From an uncultured SAR324 cluster bacterium (GTDB taxonomy: Bacteria; SAR324; NAC60-12), in NCBI GenBank assembly GCA_902513935.1, contig CABXOR010000006.1:1-47898 (forward strand): a DNA stretch of 47,898 nt, written 5' to 3'. Position numbers and translations under genes: made by a program. Numbering within the stretch: position 1 is the first letter of the stretch; every line of letters starts with the position of its first letter. A model generated the notes under the pieces. The model had not been told where the DNA came from and made no database searches. It was given only the letters and a program-made list of their open reading frames with translations. Of this stretch, positions 19,509 through 28,072 are shown one piece after another.

Positions 19509-20924
19509 TTGGAAGAATCAAACCTGTCTAGATTAATGATTTCCGCACCACAAAAAAGTGCCGGCAAGACTACGGTAAGTCTTGGCATAATGCACAATTT
19601 AGTGCAAGACGGAGTAAGTATTCAAAGTTTCAAAAAAGGTCCGGACTACATTGATTCTATGTGGCTCAAACTGGCCAGTGGCAACGATTGTTACAATTTG
19701 GATTCTTACCTGATGGGAAACAAGGGGTGTCTTGATTCATTTACTAACAATATACATAGTTCCGAAATGGCATTAATAGAGGGCAACCACGGCTTACACG
19801 ACGGCATGAGTATGGACGGTTCGGACAGCACATCCGGATTAGCGAACCTGCTTAAAACTCCGGTGTTATTGGTGTTGGACAGTCGTGGTATGAATCGGGG
19901 TGCCGCAGCAATTGTGACAGGAATGCAGAAAATGTTTCCTCAACCAAATATTGCCGGTGTTGTTTTGAATCATGTCCGGAGTTCCCGGCAGGAAGAAAAA
20001 CAAAAGGCCGCAATTGAAAAGTTTTGTGGTGTTCCGGTAATCGGTACAATTCCTGTTGATGAAGCAGTGTCAATTCCGGAAAGACATTTAGGCTTGACGA
20101 CTGTTGAAGAAACCGTAAACGCCCGGAAAATAATCCGACATGCAGGAGAATTGATTGCTAATTATTGTGATATGAACGCAATACAATCAATTTTTAATAA
20201 TGCCCCTCCTCTTAAAATTCAACCAAAAAAGGCTCCCCAACCAACTAACAAACAGTCTGTTAAAATTGGAGTTTTTCACGATTCAGCCTTTTGTTTTTAT
20301 TATCCGGAAAATCTGGAAGGCTTACGATATAATGGTGCGGAGCTTGTGTTTATAGATGCTTTAAATGATAATTTATTGCCGGACTTGGATGGACTGTATA
20401 TTGGCGGTGGATTTCCTGAATCTTTTTTTGAAGAACTGAGTGCAAACCGGAAACTGCTTTTAGAGGTTAAAGAGCGGGTCCGGAGTGGAATTCCGGTTTA
20501 TGCTGAATGTGGTGGTTTGATTTATCTTTGTGAATCAGCACATTTCAAGGGGAAAAAGTATCCCTTAGCAGGAGTTCTACCTTTTGAAATCGGCTTCCAG
20601 AAGAAACCGGTGGGATATGGATATTTATCCCTGAAAAGCCGATGCAGGAGCAAGTGGTTCGATGAGAATGCCTTGGTTAAAGCTCATGAGTTCCACTACT
20701 CGAAACCGAAATTGGCTGGTAGTTCAAAGCCGATATCAAAGCTTGCGGGAACTTCCCTCGGAGAACGCTATCAATTCAATGTAGTCAGAGGATATGGGAT
20801 TGACGGCAAGCAGGATGGATTTCTGCAACATAATTTATTTGCGTCTTTCGCACACCTGCACGCTTCTGTGAATCCGCAATGGGCGAAGGGCTTTGTGGAG
20901 TTGGCATTAGAATACCAGCACTAA
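19509..20924 (+). CDS. dsrN: DsrN, cobyrinate a,c-diamide synthase-like siroheme amidase
   Basis: DsrN is believed to amidate siroheme for the dissimilatory sulfite reductase. The protein is a CobB/CbiA-type enzyme of 471 residues: an N-terminal P-loop domain (APQKSAGKT, 13-21) and a C-terminal class I glutamine amidotransferase domain with the nucleophile C334 in PVYAECGGLIYL. The start is a TTG at 19509, chosen because an AAAGGA ribosome site lies six bases upstream; the first in-frame ATG is at codon 10, inside the conserved N-terminal strand. dsrC follows after 25 bp. Confidence 0.92.
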   Translation: MEESNLSRLMISAPQKSAGKTTVSLGIMHNLVQDGVSIQSFKKGPDYIDSMWLKLASGNDCYNLDSYLMGNKGCLDSFTNNIHSSEMALIEGNHGLHDGMSMDGSDSTSGLANLLKTPVLLVLDSRGMNRGAAAIVTGMQKMFPQPNIAGVVLNHVRSSRQEEKQKAAIEKFCGVPVIGTIPVDEAVSIPERHLGLTTVEETVNARKIIRHAGELIANYCDMNAIQSIFNNAPPLKIQPKKAPQPTNKQSVKIGVFHDSAFCFYYPENLEGLRYNGAELVFIDALNDNLLPDLDGLYIGGGFPESFFEELSANRKLLLEVKERVRSGIPVYAECGGLIYLCESAHFKGKKYPLAGVLPFEIGFQKKPVGYGYLSLKSRCRSKWFDENALVKAHEFHYSKPKLAGSSKPISKLAGTSLGERYQFNVVRGYGIDGKQDGFLQHNLFASFAHLHASVNPQWAKGFVELALEYQH

Positions 20925-20949
20925 TTTGTAATTTAAAAAAGGAGACAAC

Positions 20950-21285
20950 ATGGGTTTTGAATATAATGGATCCTCCATTGAGACAGATGAAAACGGTTAT
21001 TTGGTAGCTTTGGAAGACTGGAGCGAAGGAGTGGCAGAAAAACTTGCAGAGGACGAAGAAATTGAGATGAACGGTGAACACTGGGAAATTATCAATTTTC
21101 TCAGGGATTATTATCAGGAATTTCAAATCGCTCCTGCAGTCAAAGTATTGACCAAGGCCATTGCCAAAAAAAATGATATTCATAAGAAAGAGGCATCCGT
21201 GTTTTTATATGAATTGTTTCCAAACGGACCTGGGCTACAGGCCTGTAAAATAGCAGGATTGCCTAAACCAACAGGTTGTGTTTAA
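20950..21285 (+). CDS. dsrC: DsrC, sulfur-carrier partner of dissimilatory sulfite reductase
   Basis: A small cytoplasmic protein that carries sulfur as persulfide/trisulfide between TusA/DsrEFH, DsrAB and DsrMKJOP. 111 residues. Both cysteines of the flexible C-terminal arm are present, C99 and C110 (the penultimate residue), at the 11-residue spacing that separates true DsrC from TusE and RspA forms. AAAAGGAG precedes the ATG. A strong inverted repeat lies directly downstream, before dsrA. Confidence 0.97.
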   Translation: MGFEYNGSSIETDENGYLVALEDWSEGVAEKLAEDEEIEMNGEHWEIINFLRDYYQEFQIAPAVKVLTKAIAKKNDIHKKEASVFLYELFPNGPGLQACKIAGLPKPTGCV

Positions 21286-21305
21286 TTTAACTTGTTGACA
21301 ACTTA

Positions 21306-21338
21306 CAAGTTTCAAGCTTGATGCTAACTTGAAACTTG
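21306..21338 (+). promoter_or_regulatory. Perfect 11-bp inverted repeat between dsrC and dsrA
   Basis: CAAGTTTCAAG (21306-21316) and its exact reverse complement (21328-21338) are separated by 11 nt. No T-run follows, so a strong intrinsic terminator is unlikely. The hairpin could stabilise the dsrC end of a processed transcript or attenuate read-through into dsrAB, since DsrC is needed in excess over DsrAB. The dsrA ribosome site GAGGTG lies 12 nt further on. Confidence 0.5.
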
Positions 21339-21357
21339 AAACTCTGAAAGAGGTGAT

Positions 21358-22620
21358 ATGGAAGATTTAATAGGAACAGGAAATTCCAGTGAGGAGCAGG
21401 AAAGTGAAGATAATAATGGGAAATTCCTGAATCCAACTCCGATTCTGGATGAATTGGTAGATGGTCAGTGGCCCAGTTTTATCAAAGGGTTCAAAGATTT
21501 GGGAGAACGTACTGAGAAACCCATGATTCGAGGTGTGCTGGATCAATTGGAATATTCTTATAAAACAAAAATGGGATACTGGAAAGGCGGACTGGTCACG
21601 GTTAAAGGTTACGGGGCAGGAATTATTACCCGTTTTTCTATGATCAAAGACAAGTTTCCGGAAGCAAAAGAATTTCATACTTTTCGTGTACAGCCCGCTC
21701 CGGGACTCCATTACAGTACAAAAATGCTCCGAGAGGTTTGCGATATCTGGGAAAAGCACGGTTCTGGATTTATCAATATGCACGGACAATCCGGAAATTT
21801 GCAGTTGATTGGAATAGAACAAGACAAAACCCAAGAATGTTTTGATGAACTGAATAAAGCCGGTTGGGATTTGGGAGGTGCAGGTGCGACAGTCAGAACA
21901 GCGGCTTCCTGTGTGGGACCCGCCCGCTGCGAGCAGGCTTGTTTTGATAACCTGAAAGTCCACGAGAAAGTTCTCAAAAATTATGCTGGAATGACTCACC
22001 GTCCGGAATTCAACTACAAATTGAAATTCAAGTTCTCAGCCTGCCCAAATGATTGTGCCAATGCAATCATGCGGGCAGATGTGGCTTTGATTGGAACCTG
22101 GAGGGATTCGATTCAAATCGAACAGGAATACGTTAAAGAGTGGATTGACGAATATGGGGAAGACGCGCTGTTTGACCAAGTCGTCAATATGTGTCCTACC
22201 AAAGCCATTTCTCACAAAATAGGCGCTTCCACAATTGAGATTGATAACAAGAATTGTGTGCGCTGTATGCACTGCATAAACGTAATCCCCAAGGCTCTTT
22301 CTCCTGGGAAAGAAAGAGGTGCATCCTTGTTGATGGGCGGTAAAAATACGCTCAAGGTTGGTGTCAATCTTGGTTCGATGATGATCCCATTTATGAAACT
22401 TGACACCGATGAGGAAGTTGAAGAATTCATTGAACTGATGGATGAAATCATCGACTGGTGGGATGAAAACGGTTTAGATCATGAGCGTGTTGGAGAAACC
22501 ATTGAGCGTGTCGGAATGAAGCAATTCCTTGAGGCTGTCGGGATTGAGGCTAACATTGATATGATCGTACGACCTCGAGACAATCCATATTATAAAAAAC
22601 AATACGACAGCGCGGCATAG
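21358..22620 (+). CDS. dsrA: Dissimilatory sulfite reductase, alpha subunit (reverse type)
   Basis: Alpha subunit of the cytoplasmic siroheme sulfite reductase that here oxidises DsrC-bound sulfur to sulfite. 420 residues. The siroheme-[4Fe-4S] ligand pattern C-x5-C (SCVGPARCEQAC) followed by C-x3-C (SACPNDC) is intact, and an inserted ferredoxin-like domain carries KNCVRCMHCINVIPKAL. The first ~25 residues are acidic and poorly conserved. dsrB follows after 100 bp, with a hairpin in the gap. Confidence 0.97.
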   Translation: MEDLIGTGNSSEEQESEDNNGKFLNPTPILDELVDGQWPSFIKGFKDLGERTEKPMIRGVLDQLEYSYKTKMGYWKGGLVTVKGYGAGIITRFSMIKDKFPEAKEFHTFRVQPAPGLHYSTKMLREVCDIWEKHGSGFINMHGQSGNLQLIGIEQDKTQECFDELNKAGWDLGGAGATVRTAASCVGPARCEQACFDNLKVHEKVLKNYAGMTHRPEFNYKLKFKFSACPNDCANAIMRADVALIGTWRDSIQIEQEYVKEWIDEYGEDALFDQVVNMCPTKAISHKIGASTIEIDNKNCVRCMHCINVIPKALSPGKERGASLLMGGKNTLKVGVNLGSMMIPFMKLDTDEEVEEFIELMDEIIDWWDENGLDHERVGETIERVGMKQFLEAVGIEANIDMIVRPRDNPYYKKQYDSAA

Positions 22621-22643
22621 GAGATTACGCTGTTGTGAGAAGC

Positions 22644-22680
22644 GGGCATCTTTTTGAAAAAAAGCACAATAAAGATACCC
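22644..22680 (+). promoter_or_regulatory. Inverted repeat between dsrA and dsrB
   Basis: GGGCATCTTT (22644-22653) pairs with AAAGATACCC (22671-22680), nine of ten positions matching, across a 17-nt loop. No T-run follows. It may be an mRNA-stability or processing element; the level of evidence is a visible hairpin only. Confidence 0.35.
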
Positions 22681-22720
22681 CACCTGTGTTCAGTTACAAA
22701 GTTAATTAGAGGAGTTAAAT

Positions 22721-23803
22721 ATGAATGCCCCGTCAGAAAGAACATGGAAAACGGTTGAGTCCGGACCACATACGCTTGAGGGAGCTCTGCATCCGGTGGT
22801 TGTCAAAAATTACGGTAAATGGAAATATCATAAATTGATCAAACCCGGAGTAATGGTTCATTATGGTCACAGCGGCGATGCGCTTTATACTGTTCGGGCC
22901 GGAACACCGCGTCAGAACACGGTTGATCTTGTCCGGCAAATTTGTGACCTGGCGGATCAGTACGCAGATGGATTCATGCGTTTTACGATTAGGAACAGCG
23001 TGGAATTCATGTTTTCTGAAGAATCCAGAATCGACCCGTTGATCAAGGATTTAGAGGAAATCGGTTTACCGGTCGGCGGAATCGCAAACTGTGTCGCGCC
23101 GATTGCTCACACACAAGGATGGCTGCACTGCGATATTCCTGCAACCGATGCTTCCGGAGTAGCAAAAGGCATCATGGACAATCTCTATGCAGAATTCAAA
23201 ACTCTCGAAATGCCGAACAAGGTCAGGCTTTCCACATCCTGCTGTTCCATCAATTGCGGAGGACAGGCGGACGTCGCGATTGTTGTCAAACACACCCGAC
23301 CTCCACGCATTGACCATGCAAAACTTTCCACGCTTTGTGAACTTCCAAAAGCAGTGGCGCGTTGTCCGGTGGCGGCAATACGGCCAACTATTGTCAATAA
23401 CAAACGCTCATTGATGGTGGATGAAGAAAAGTGCATTGTCTGTGGGGCCTGCTTTGGTGCGTGTCCCTCCATGGAAATCAATCATCCGGAACATTCACAA
23501 TTTGCGATTTGGGTTGGAGGAAAAAACAGTAACGCCCGTTCAAAACCACAATCCATGAGTCTTGTTGCTGAAGGGATTCCTAACAACCCCCCGCACTGGC
23601 CGGAAGTCAATGACGTGGTTGGGAAAATACTTATGGCATACAAAGCCGGGGGTAAGCCCTGGGAACGTATGAACGAGTGGATTGACCGAATTGGCTGGAA
23701 ACGGTTTTTTGAGGAAACCGAATTAACCTTTGAGATAGATATGATTGATAGTTACCGTCATGCGAGAACTACGTTCAATCAGTCTACGCACATTCGGTTC
23801 TAA
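22721..23803 (+). CDS. dsrB: Dissimilatory sulfite reductase, beta subunit (reverse type)
   Basis: Beta subunit paired with DsrA. 360 residues. It contains NCVAPIAHTQGWLHCDIP and STSCCSINCGGQADVAIV, the DsrB cysteine regions that hold the catalytically active siroheme and its cubane, and a ferredoxin insert EKCIVCGACFGACPSMEI. The C-terminus ends in YRHARTTFNQSTHIRF, the region that contacts DsrC. GAGGAG precedes the ATG. dsrL follows 15 bp later. Confidence 0.97.
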   Translation: MNAPSERTWKTVESGPHTLEGALHPVVVKNYGKWKYHKLIKPGVMVHYGHSGDALYTVRAGTPRQNTVDLVRQICDLADQYADGFMRFTIRNSVEFMFSEESRIDPLIKDLEEIGLPVGGIANCVAPIAHTQGWLHCDIPATDASGVAKGIMDNLYAEFKTLEMPNKVRLSTSCCSINCGGQADVAIVVKHTRPPRIDHAKLSTLCELPKAVARCPVAAIRPTIVNNKRSLMVDEEKCIVCGACFGACPSMEINHPEHSQFAIWVGGKNSNARSKPQSMSLVAEGIPNNPPHWPEVNDVVGKILMAYKAGGKPWERMNEWIDRIGWKRFFEETELTFEIDMIDSYRHARTTFNQSTHIRF

Positions 23804-23818
23804 GCAGAGGAGTTTTCA

Positions 23819-25558
23819 ATGTATTTTGACTCAAATCCCATCCTCGATTTTGCAAACAATTACGAGTTTCCTGAATATTCCGATCAGGATGGTTTTCACA
23901 AGGTTGTTGCTTTCGGAGATGAAAGTCACAAATGCCCGATTTATGTAAAACAAGTTCCACCCTGCACTGCAGGCTGCCCTGCAGGTGAAGATATCCGCGG
24001 TTTTCACAATTTGTTGACCGGTGTTGAAAAATCGGAAAACAAATGGGATGAAGCCTGGTACCGGATTGTGGAAACAAATCCGTTTCCTGCAATCATGGGA
24101 CGGATTTGTCCACATCCCTGTGAATCCACTTGCCAACGCCAACATCGGGAGGAAAGCATTGCGATCAACGCTGTGGAGCATGCAATTGGAGAACATGGAA
24201 TTGAGACCGGATTAAAACTGCACCCTGCAGGAGAAGATACAGGCAAACATGTTGCTGTAATAGGAGCAGGTCCGGCGGGTCTTTCTGTTGCCTATCAGTT
24301 AAGGCGAAAAGGTCATGCAGTCACGATTTATGACTTCAACGAAAAGCCCGGCGGGATGATGCTTTACGGGATCATGGGCTATCGTGTTGAACGCAGTGTA
24401 CTAGACGCAGAAGTTAATAAAATCATTGACCTCGGCATTGAAATGAAAATGGGCGTTCGCGTCGGAACCGATATTTCTTTAGAGCAGCTCGAAAAAGATT
24501 ATGACGCTGTTTTCATTGGAGTTGGAGCACAAACTGGAAGAAATTTGCCGATTTCCGGATTCTCCAATCGCCCGCAAACAACTAACGCCATTGATTTTCT
24601 CCGTGCCTATGAAATTCATGGAGATAATTTTGAAATCGGTAAGAAAGTCATCGTAATTGGAGACGGGAACGTGGCGATGGATGTGGCCCGCTTAGCGAGA
24701 CGCATGGGTTCTGAATCGACCATTCTTTCTGCTGTCCCCAGAGAGGATATGAACTGCTACCCGGATGAATTTGATGATGCAATTGAAGAAGGAGCAAACA
24801 TCGAATATCTGACCGGTACTCTGGAAGTTTTAGAAAATAGCGCAGGGGTGCGTGGAGTAAAATGTGCCAAAATGGTTAAAAAAGAAAAAGATGAAGACGG
24901 TTGGAATGCGCCGATTCCATTTTTGCGTTATAAAAACACCGATGAAATTTTTGAAATAGAAGCGGATATGGTAGTTGCTTCCATAGGCCAAATGACTGAT
25001 ATGAAAGGTTTTGAGGACAGCATTCACGAAAATACTTCCCTGCTCAAAGTCGACAAATATCTGCGAGTGATCGGAAAGGAAAATGTGTTTGGCGGAGGTG
25101 ACGCCCTAAAAGTTGATTTGATCACAACTGCAGTCGGACACGGACGGAAAGCTGCAGATTCGATTGATTCATATTTGAAGGGTCTGGATTGGCCGGAAGA
25201 ACCGTATCGCAGTGTCATAAAAGTCAAAGAGCAGGATTTGAATTATTTTTTCCATTCCAATCAAGCCAAACGAAACCATCATGTTGCCAAAGAAATTGTC
25301 GGCAACCACGATCAAGTTCTGGAATCTCTGACGAAAGAACAGGCAGAGGAGGAATCAAGTAGATGCATGAGTTGCGGATTATGTTTTGACTGCAATCAAT
25401 GTGCAGCCTTTTGCCCTCAGGAGGCTATTTCCCGTTACAAACAGAACCCTGTCGGTGAAGTGATGTACACCCACTACACCAAATGCGTGGGATGTCATAT
25501 CTGCCAAATGGTTTGTCCTACCGGATATATTCAAATGGGAATGGGAGATGGACTTTAA
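23819..25558 (+). CDS. dsrL: DsrL, iron-sulfur flavoprotein NAD(P)H oxidoreductase
   Basis: DsrL couples DsrAB to NAD(P)+ and is diagnostic of oxidative Dsr pathways. The 579-residue protein is GltD-like: N-terminal cysteines (C49, C53, C97, C101, C105), the FAD motif VIGAGPAGLSVAYQL at 147-161, an NAD(P)H motif VIGDGNVAMDVARLARR near 279, and two C-terminal ferredoxin sets (CMSCGLCFDCNQCAAFCP and CVGCHICQMVCP). It is somewhat shorter than the roughly 650-residue Allochromatium protein as I recall it. Its type (DsrL-1 or -2) cannot be settled here. It is closely linked to dsrB. Confidence 0.94.
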   Translation: MYFDSNPILDFANNYEFPEYSDQDGFHKVVAFGDESHKCPIYVKQVPPCTAGCPAGEDIRGFHNLLTGVEKSENKWDEAWYRIVETNPFPAIMGRICPHPCESTCQRQHREESIAINAVEHAIGEHGIETGLKLHPAGEDTGKHVAVIGAGPAGLSVAYQLRRKGHAVTIYDFNEKPGGMMLYGIMGYRVERSVLDAEVNKIIDLGIEMKMGVRVGTDISLEQLEKDYDAVFIGVGAQTGRNLPISGFSNRPQTTNAIDFLRAYEIHGDNFEIGKKVIVIGDGNVAMDVARLARRMGSESTILSAVPREDMNCYPDEFDDAIEEGANIEYLTGTLEVLENSAGVRGVKCAKMVKKEKDEDGWNAPIPFLRYKNTDEIFEIEADMVVASIGQMTDMKGFEDSIHENTSLLKVDKYLRVIGKENVFGGGDALKVDLITTAVGHGRKAADSIDSYLKGLDWPEEPYRSVIKVKEQDLNYFFHSNQAKRNHHVAKEIVGNHDQVLESLTKEQAEEESSRCMSCGLCFDCNQCAAFCPQEAISRYKQNPVGEVMYTHYTKCVGCHICQMVCPTGYIQMGMGDGL

Positions 25559-25576
25559 TTTTTTGAGAGAATTGTA

Positions 25577-25948
25577 ATGTATGAAGATTTGATCAAAAAA
25601 ACAGAAGCTGCGATTGATGATTCTATGCACTGGGCGGAAACAGGCTGGACCGTCACTTTCGGTCCCAGACAAACTGAAATCAATTCCCTGCAGGCGGCCG
25701 AAGAACTTCCCGAAACATTTGTTTACCGTTCTGAAGCAATCAATTATTGGAAACAGGCCCGTCTGACAGGTTATGATGCGGGCGTTTCAGGTCAAAAAGC
25801 TTTGGAATCACTTAAGAAAGGGAACCTTAAAGATGCAGAAGATCATCTCTATTTTTCTCAATATGTAGAAAAACCATTTGCTGAGTCTTCCAAAACCTGG
25901 GTTAACGTGCATACTGCCGCAAAAGCAATAATAGCTGAGGAAGAATAA
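25577..25948 (+). CDS. Unrecognised 123-residue protein in the dsr operon
   Basis: No family could be assigned. The protein is acidic, soluble and predicted helical, with no cysteine, no signal peptide and no membrane segment. It contains aromatic-rich blocks (HWAETGWTVTFGPRQTEI; SEAINYWKQARLTGYDAG) and a charged helical C-terminus. It starts 18 bp after dsrL and ends 26 bp before the dioxygenase gene, so it belongs to the dsr transcript. By position it corresponds to dsrU of green sulfur bacteria (between dsrL and dsrE), but homology has not been tested. Confidence 0.75.
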   Translation: MYEDLIKKTEAAIDDSMHWAETGWTVTFGPRQTEINSLQAAEELPETFVYRSEAINYWKQARLTGYDAGVSGQKALESLKKGNLKDAEDHLYFSQYVEKPFAESSKTWVNVHTAAKAIIAEEE

Positions 25949-25974
25949 CTCTTCATGTTCAAAATAACCCGCCT

Positions 25975-26883
25975 ATGGACAACAACCCTTTTGATCTGGA
26001 TGATAACGAAACTTACTTGAGATGGCGGGAGAGTAAACTCAAAGATTATCCGACAAAATTTGATAATTTATTGGTTGAGGTCAATAACCCCCGCAAATTA
26101 AGACAAAGAGAGTTTGATGCTTTGCAGCAGCGTTGCCGCAAGGCAAATATGGGGGTTTATGTAGGCAAAACTGGAGATGATCCTGATCCGGAAATTCCGT
26201 TTGCGATTGCACGACAGTTCGGAGTTTCAGGACTTAACAAAAATTGGTTGGCCGATGAAAATGCTCTCTCCTCGCTCACGGTGAGAGAAAATGGAGTACA
26301 GCAGCATTACATTCCTTACACCAACCAGGCCCTCAATTGGCACACGGACGGATACTATAATTCTCCGGAAAAACAAATTCGTTCAATGATGCTGCACTCA
26401 GTGCAAAAAGCAGGTAGTGGCGGCGAAAACTGTTTGTTCGATCATGAAATTGTATACATACTTTTACGTGAGGCAGATCCGGAACATATCCGGATACTGA
26501 TGCGTTCGGATGCTCTGAGTATTCCTCCCCGTTTGGGCGAATATCGAGAAGTGGCCCGCAAAACGGAAACCGGACCCGTGTTTAGCCTTAGCGCTGCAGG
26601 AGATTTACACATGCGTTACACCATCCGGAAAAAGAATATTGTCTGGGCTGACAATCCTGAAACAAAGTCCACAGTAAAATTATTAAATCAAATCCTTACG
26701 GGAGATTCAGACTTTGTTTTTCAGATACTTTTGGAGCCTGGAATGGGCTTGATCAGTAATAATGTACTGCACAACAGAAATGCCTTTGTTGATAATGGGA
26801 ATAATTCTCGTCATTTTTTTCGATCACGTTATTTTGAACGATTAAGAGGAACAGGGGTTTCAGAAGTTTATTTTTCTTTATAA
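25975..26883 (+). CDS. TauD/TfdA-type Fe(II)/2-oxoglutarate dioxygenase-like protein
   Basis: A 302-residue protein with the double-stranded beta-helix dioxygenase motif: H123-x-D125 in NWHTDGYYNSP, a distal histidine at H266 in NVLHNRNAF, and arginines at 279-285 suited to bind 2-oxoglutarate. Such enzymes use O2 and 2-oxoglutarate to hydroxylate or cleave substrates, including sulfonates. The substrate here is unknown. It sits between the 123-residue gene and dsrE with 18-26 bp gaps, so it should be co-expressed with dsr. A role in freeing sulfite from an organosulfonate is one possibility; a role in modifying a Dsr component is another. Confidence 0.82.
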   Translation: MDNNPFDLDDNETYLRWRESKLKDYPTKFDNLLVEVNNPRKLRQREFDALQQRCRKANMGVYVGKTGDDPDPEIPFAIARQFGVSGLNKNWLADENALSSLTVRENGVQQHYIPYTNQALNWHTDGYYNSPEKQIRSMMLHSVQKAGSGGENCLFDHEIVYILLREADPEHIRILMRSDALSIPPRLGEYREVARKTETGPVFSLSAAGDLHMRYTIRKKNIVWADNPETKSTVKLLNQILTGDSDFVFQILLEPGMGLISNNVLHNRNAFVDNGNNSRHFFRSRYFERLRGTGVSEVYFSL

Positions 26884-26901
26884 GTCACAGCTATAAAATC
26901 A

Positions 26902-27261
26902 ATGGATATTGGAATTTTAGTAAAAGAAGGGCCATACAATCATCAAGCTTCGGATACTGCATATAAATTTGCTAAAGCTGCCATGAAAAAAGGACACAGG
27001 ATTGATGCCGTCTTTTTTTACAATGACGGAGTAAACAATGCAAGTAAAGATATGGATCCACCTCAAGATGACCGGCACATCGGAAATCGCTGGGTTGAGC
27101 TTTGTCAAAAGGATAAAATTCCAATGATGGTTTGTATAGCAGCAGCAAAACGGCGTGGAATCGTTGACGAGGTTTTAATTGATTGTGGTGAAATCACCGG
27201 TCTAGGGAACTTTACTGATATTGCAATCCGGAATGATCGACTTATGATTTTTGGAGATTAA
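26902..27261 (+). CDS. dsrE: DsrE, sulfurtransferase complex subunit
   Basis: Catalytic subunit of the cytoplasmic DsrE2F2H2 hexamer, which takes sulfur from TusA and passes it to DsrC. 119 residues. The active cysteine C78 (in MMVCIAAAKRRGI) matches the position known from Allochromatium DsrE; an additional C68 is present. dsrF follows 3 bp later, consistent with coupled translation of the E-F pair. Confidence 0.95.
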   Translation: MDIGILVKEGPYNHQASDTAYKFAKAAMKKGHRIDAVFFYNDGVNNASKDMDPPQDDRHIGNRWVELCQKDKIPMMVCIAAAKRRGIVDEVLIDCGEITGLGNFTDIAIRNDRLMIFGD

Positions 27262-27264
27262 ACA

Positions 27265-27639
27265 ATGGAAGATGATGAAATAGTTAAAAAAATAATGCAT
27301 GTCATGAGAAAAGCACCTCACGGGACTATTTACACCTACGAGGGCATGGAAATGATTTTGATTATGGCAGCTTACGATCAAGATATTTCGGTTGCATTTA
27401 TTGATGACGGAGTTTATGCATTAAAAAAAGATCAAGACACCGAAGGACTTGAAATCAAAGGTTTTTCAAAAACATTCAAAGCTTTGGACGGCTACGATGT
27501 TGAAAATTTGTATGTAGACCAAGTCTCCCTAGAAGAACGCGGCCTGATAGAAGATGATTTACTGGTTGATGTTGAGGTTCTGAGTTCTGCAGAAATTGGA
27601 AAAATCATGACCGAACAGGATGTTGTGGTTCATCATTGA
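27265..27639 (+). CDS. dsrF: DsrF, sulfurtransferase complex subunit
   Basis: 124-residue DsrE-fold subunit of DsrEFH. Recognisable by RKAPHGTIYTYEGMEMI and AAYDQDISVAFIDDGVYAL near the N-terminus and ERGLIEDDLL later. It has no cysteine and is therefore structural. It sits immediately after dsrE and 47 bp before dsrH. Confidence 0.94.
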   Translation: MEDDEIVKKIMHVMRKAPHGTIYTYEGMEMILIMAAYDQDISVAFIDDGVYALKKDQDTEGLEIKGFSKTFKALDGYDVENLYVDQVSLEERGLIEDDLLVDVEVLSSAEIGKIMTEQDVVVHH

Positions 27640-27686
27640 AATATGTACTCTTCAAAAAAAAATCATAATCCGTGTCGTAATTAAAT

Positions 27687-27980
27687 ATGTTACATACAAT
27701 CAACAAATCTCCGTTTGGAAGTAACAGTTTTGATACTTCCACCCGCTTCTTTCAGCCAGGAGACCCCGTTCTTTTTATCGAGGACGGCGTTTATGCGGTG
27801 CAAGCCAACAATAAATTTTCCGGAACTTTAGCTAAAGTGCAGAAAAATAATCCTGTTTATGTGCTTGGACCTGACTTGAATGCCAGAGGGATTGGAAATA
27901 TTGCTGAAGGTGTAACTTCCATTGACTATGAAGGTTTTGTGGAATTGGTTGAGGAACATCAAGTCAACAGTTGGCTATGA
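27687..27980 (+). CDS. dsrH: DsrH, sulfurtransferase complex subunit
   Basis: 97-residue DsrH/TusB-like subunit, recognised by the N-terminal LHTINKSPF, FIEDGVYAVQA and YVLGPDLNARGI. It contains no cysteine at all. The residue aligned by eye with Cys20 of Allochromatium DsrH is a serine (S18, in SFDTSTRF), so a role for DsrH in carrying sulfur is unlikely here. The start codon has no clear ribosome site. It completes the E-F-H trio. Confidence 0.93.
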   Translation: MLHTINKSPFGSNSFDTSTRFFQPGDPVLFIEDGVYAVQANNKFSGTLAKVQKNNPVYVLGPDLNARGIGNIAEGVTSIDYEGFVELVEEHQVNSWL

Positions 27981-28072
27981 ATCAAGTTTCAATATCCGAA
28001 TGACTTGGATGTAAAGGGGCACCCTACTCACTAGTTGTTTCCTGAAATTTAACTATTGAAAAACATTTTGCA

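Noticed and set aside
22085..22125. Inverted GATTCGATT/AATCGAAC inside dsrA as a tRNA-like or regulatory structure
   Set aside because: It lies within conserved dsrA coding sequence and has no further tRNA features.
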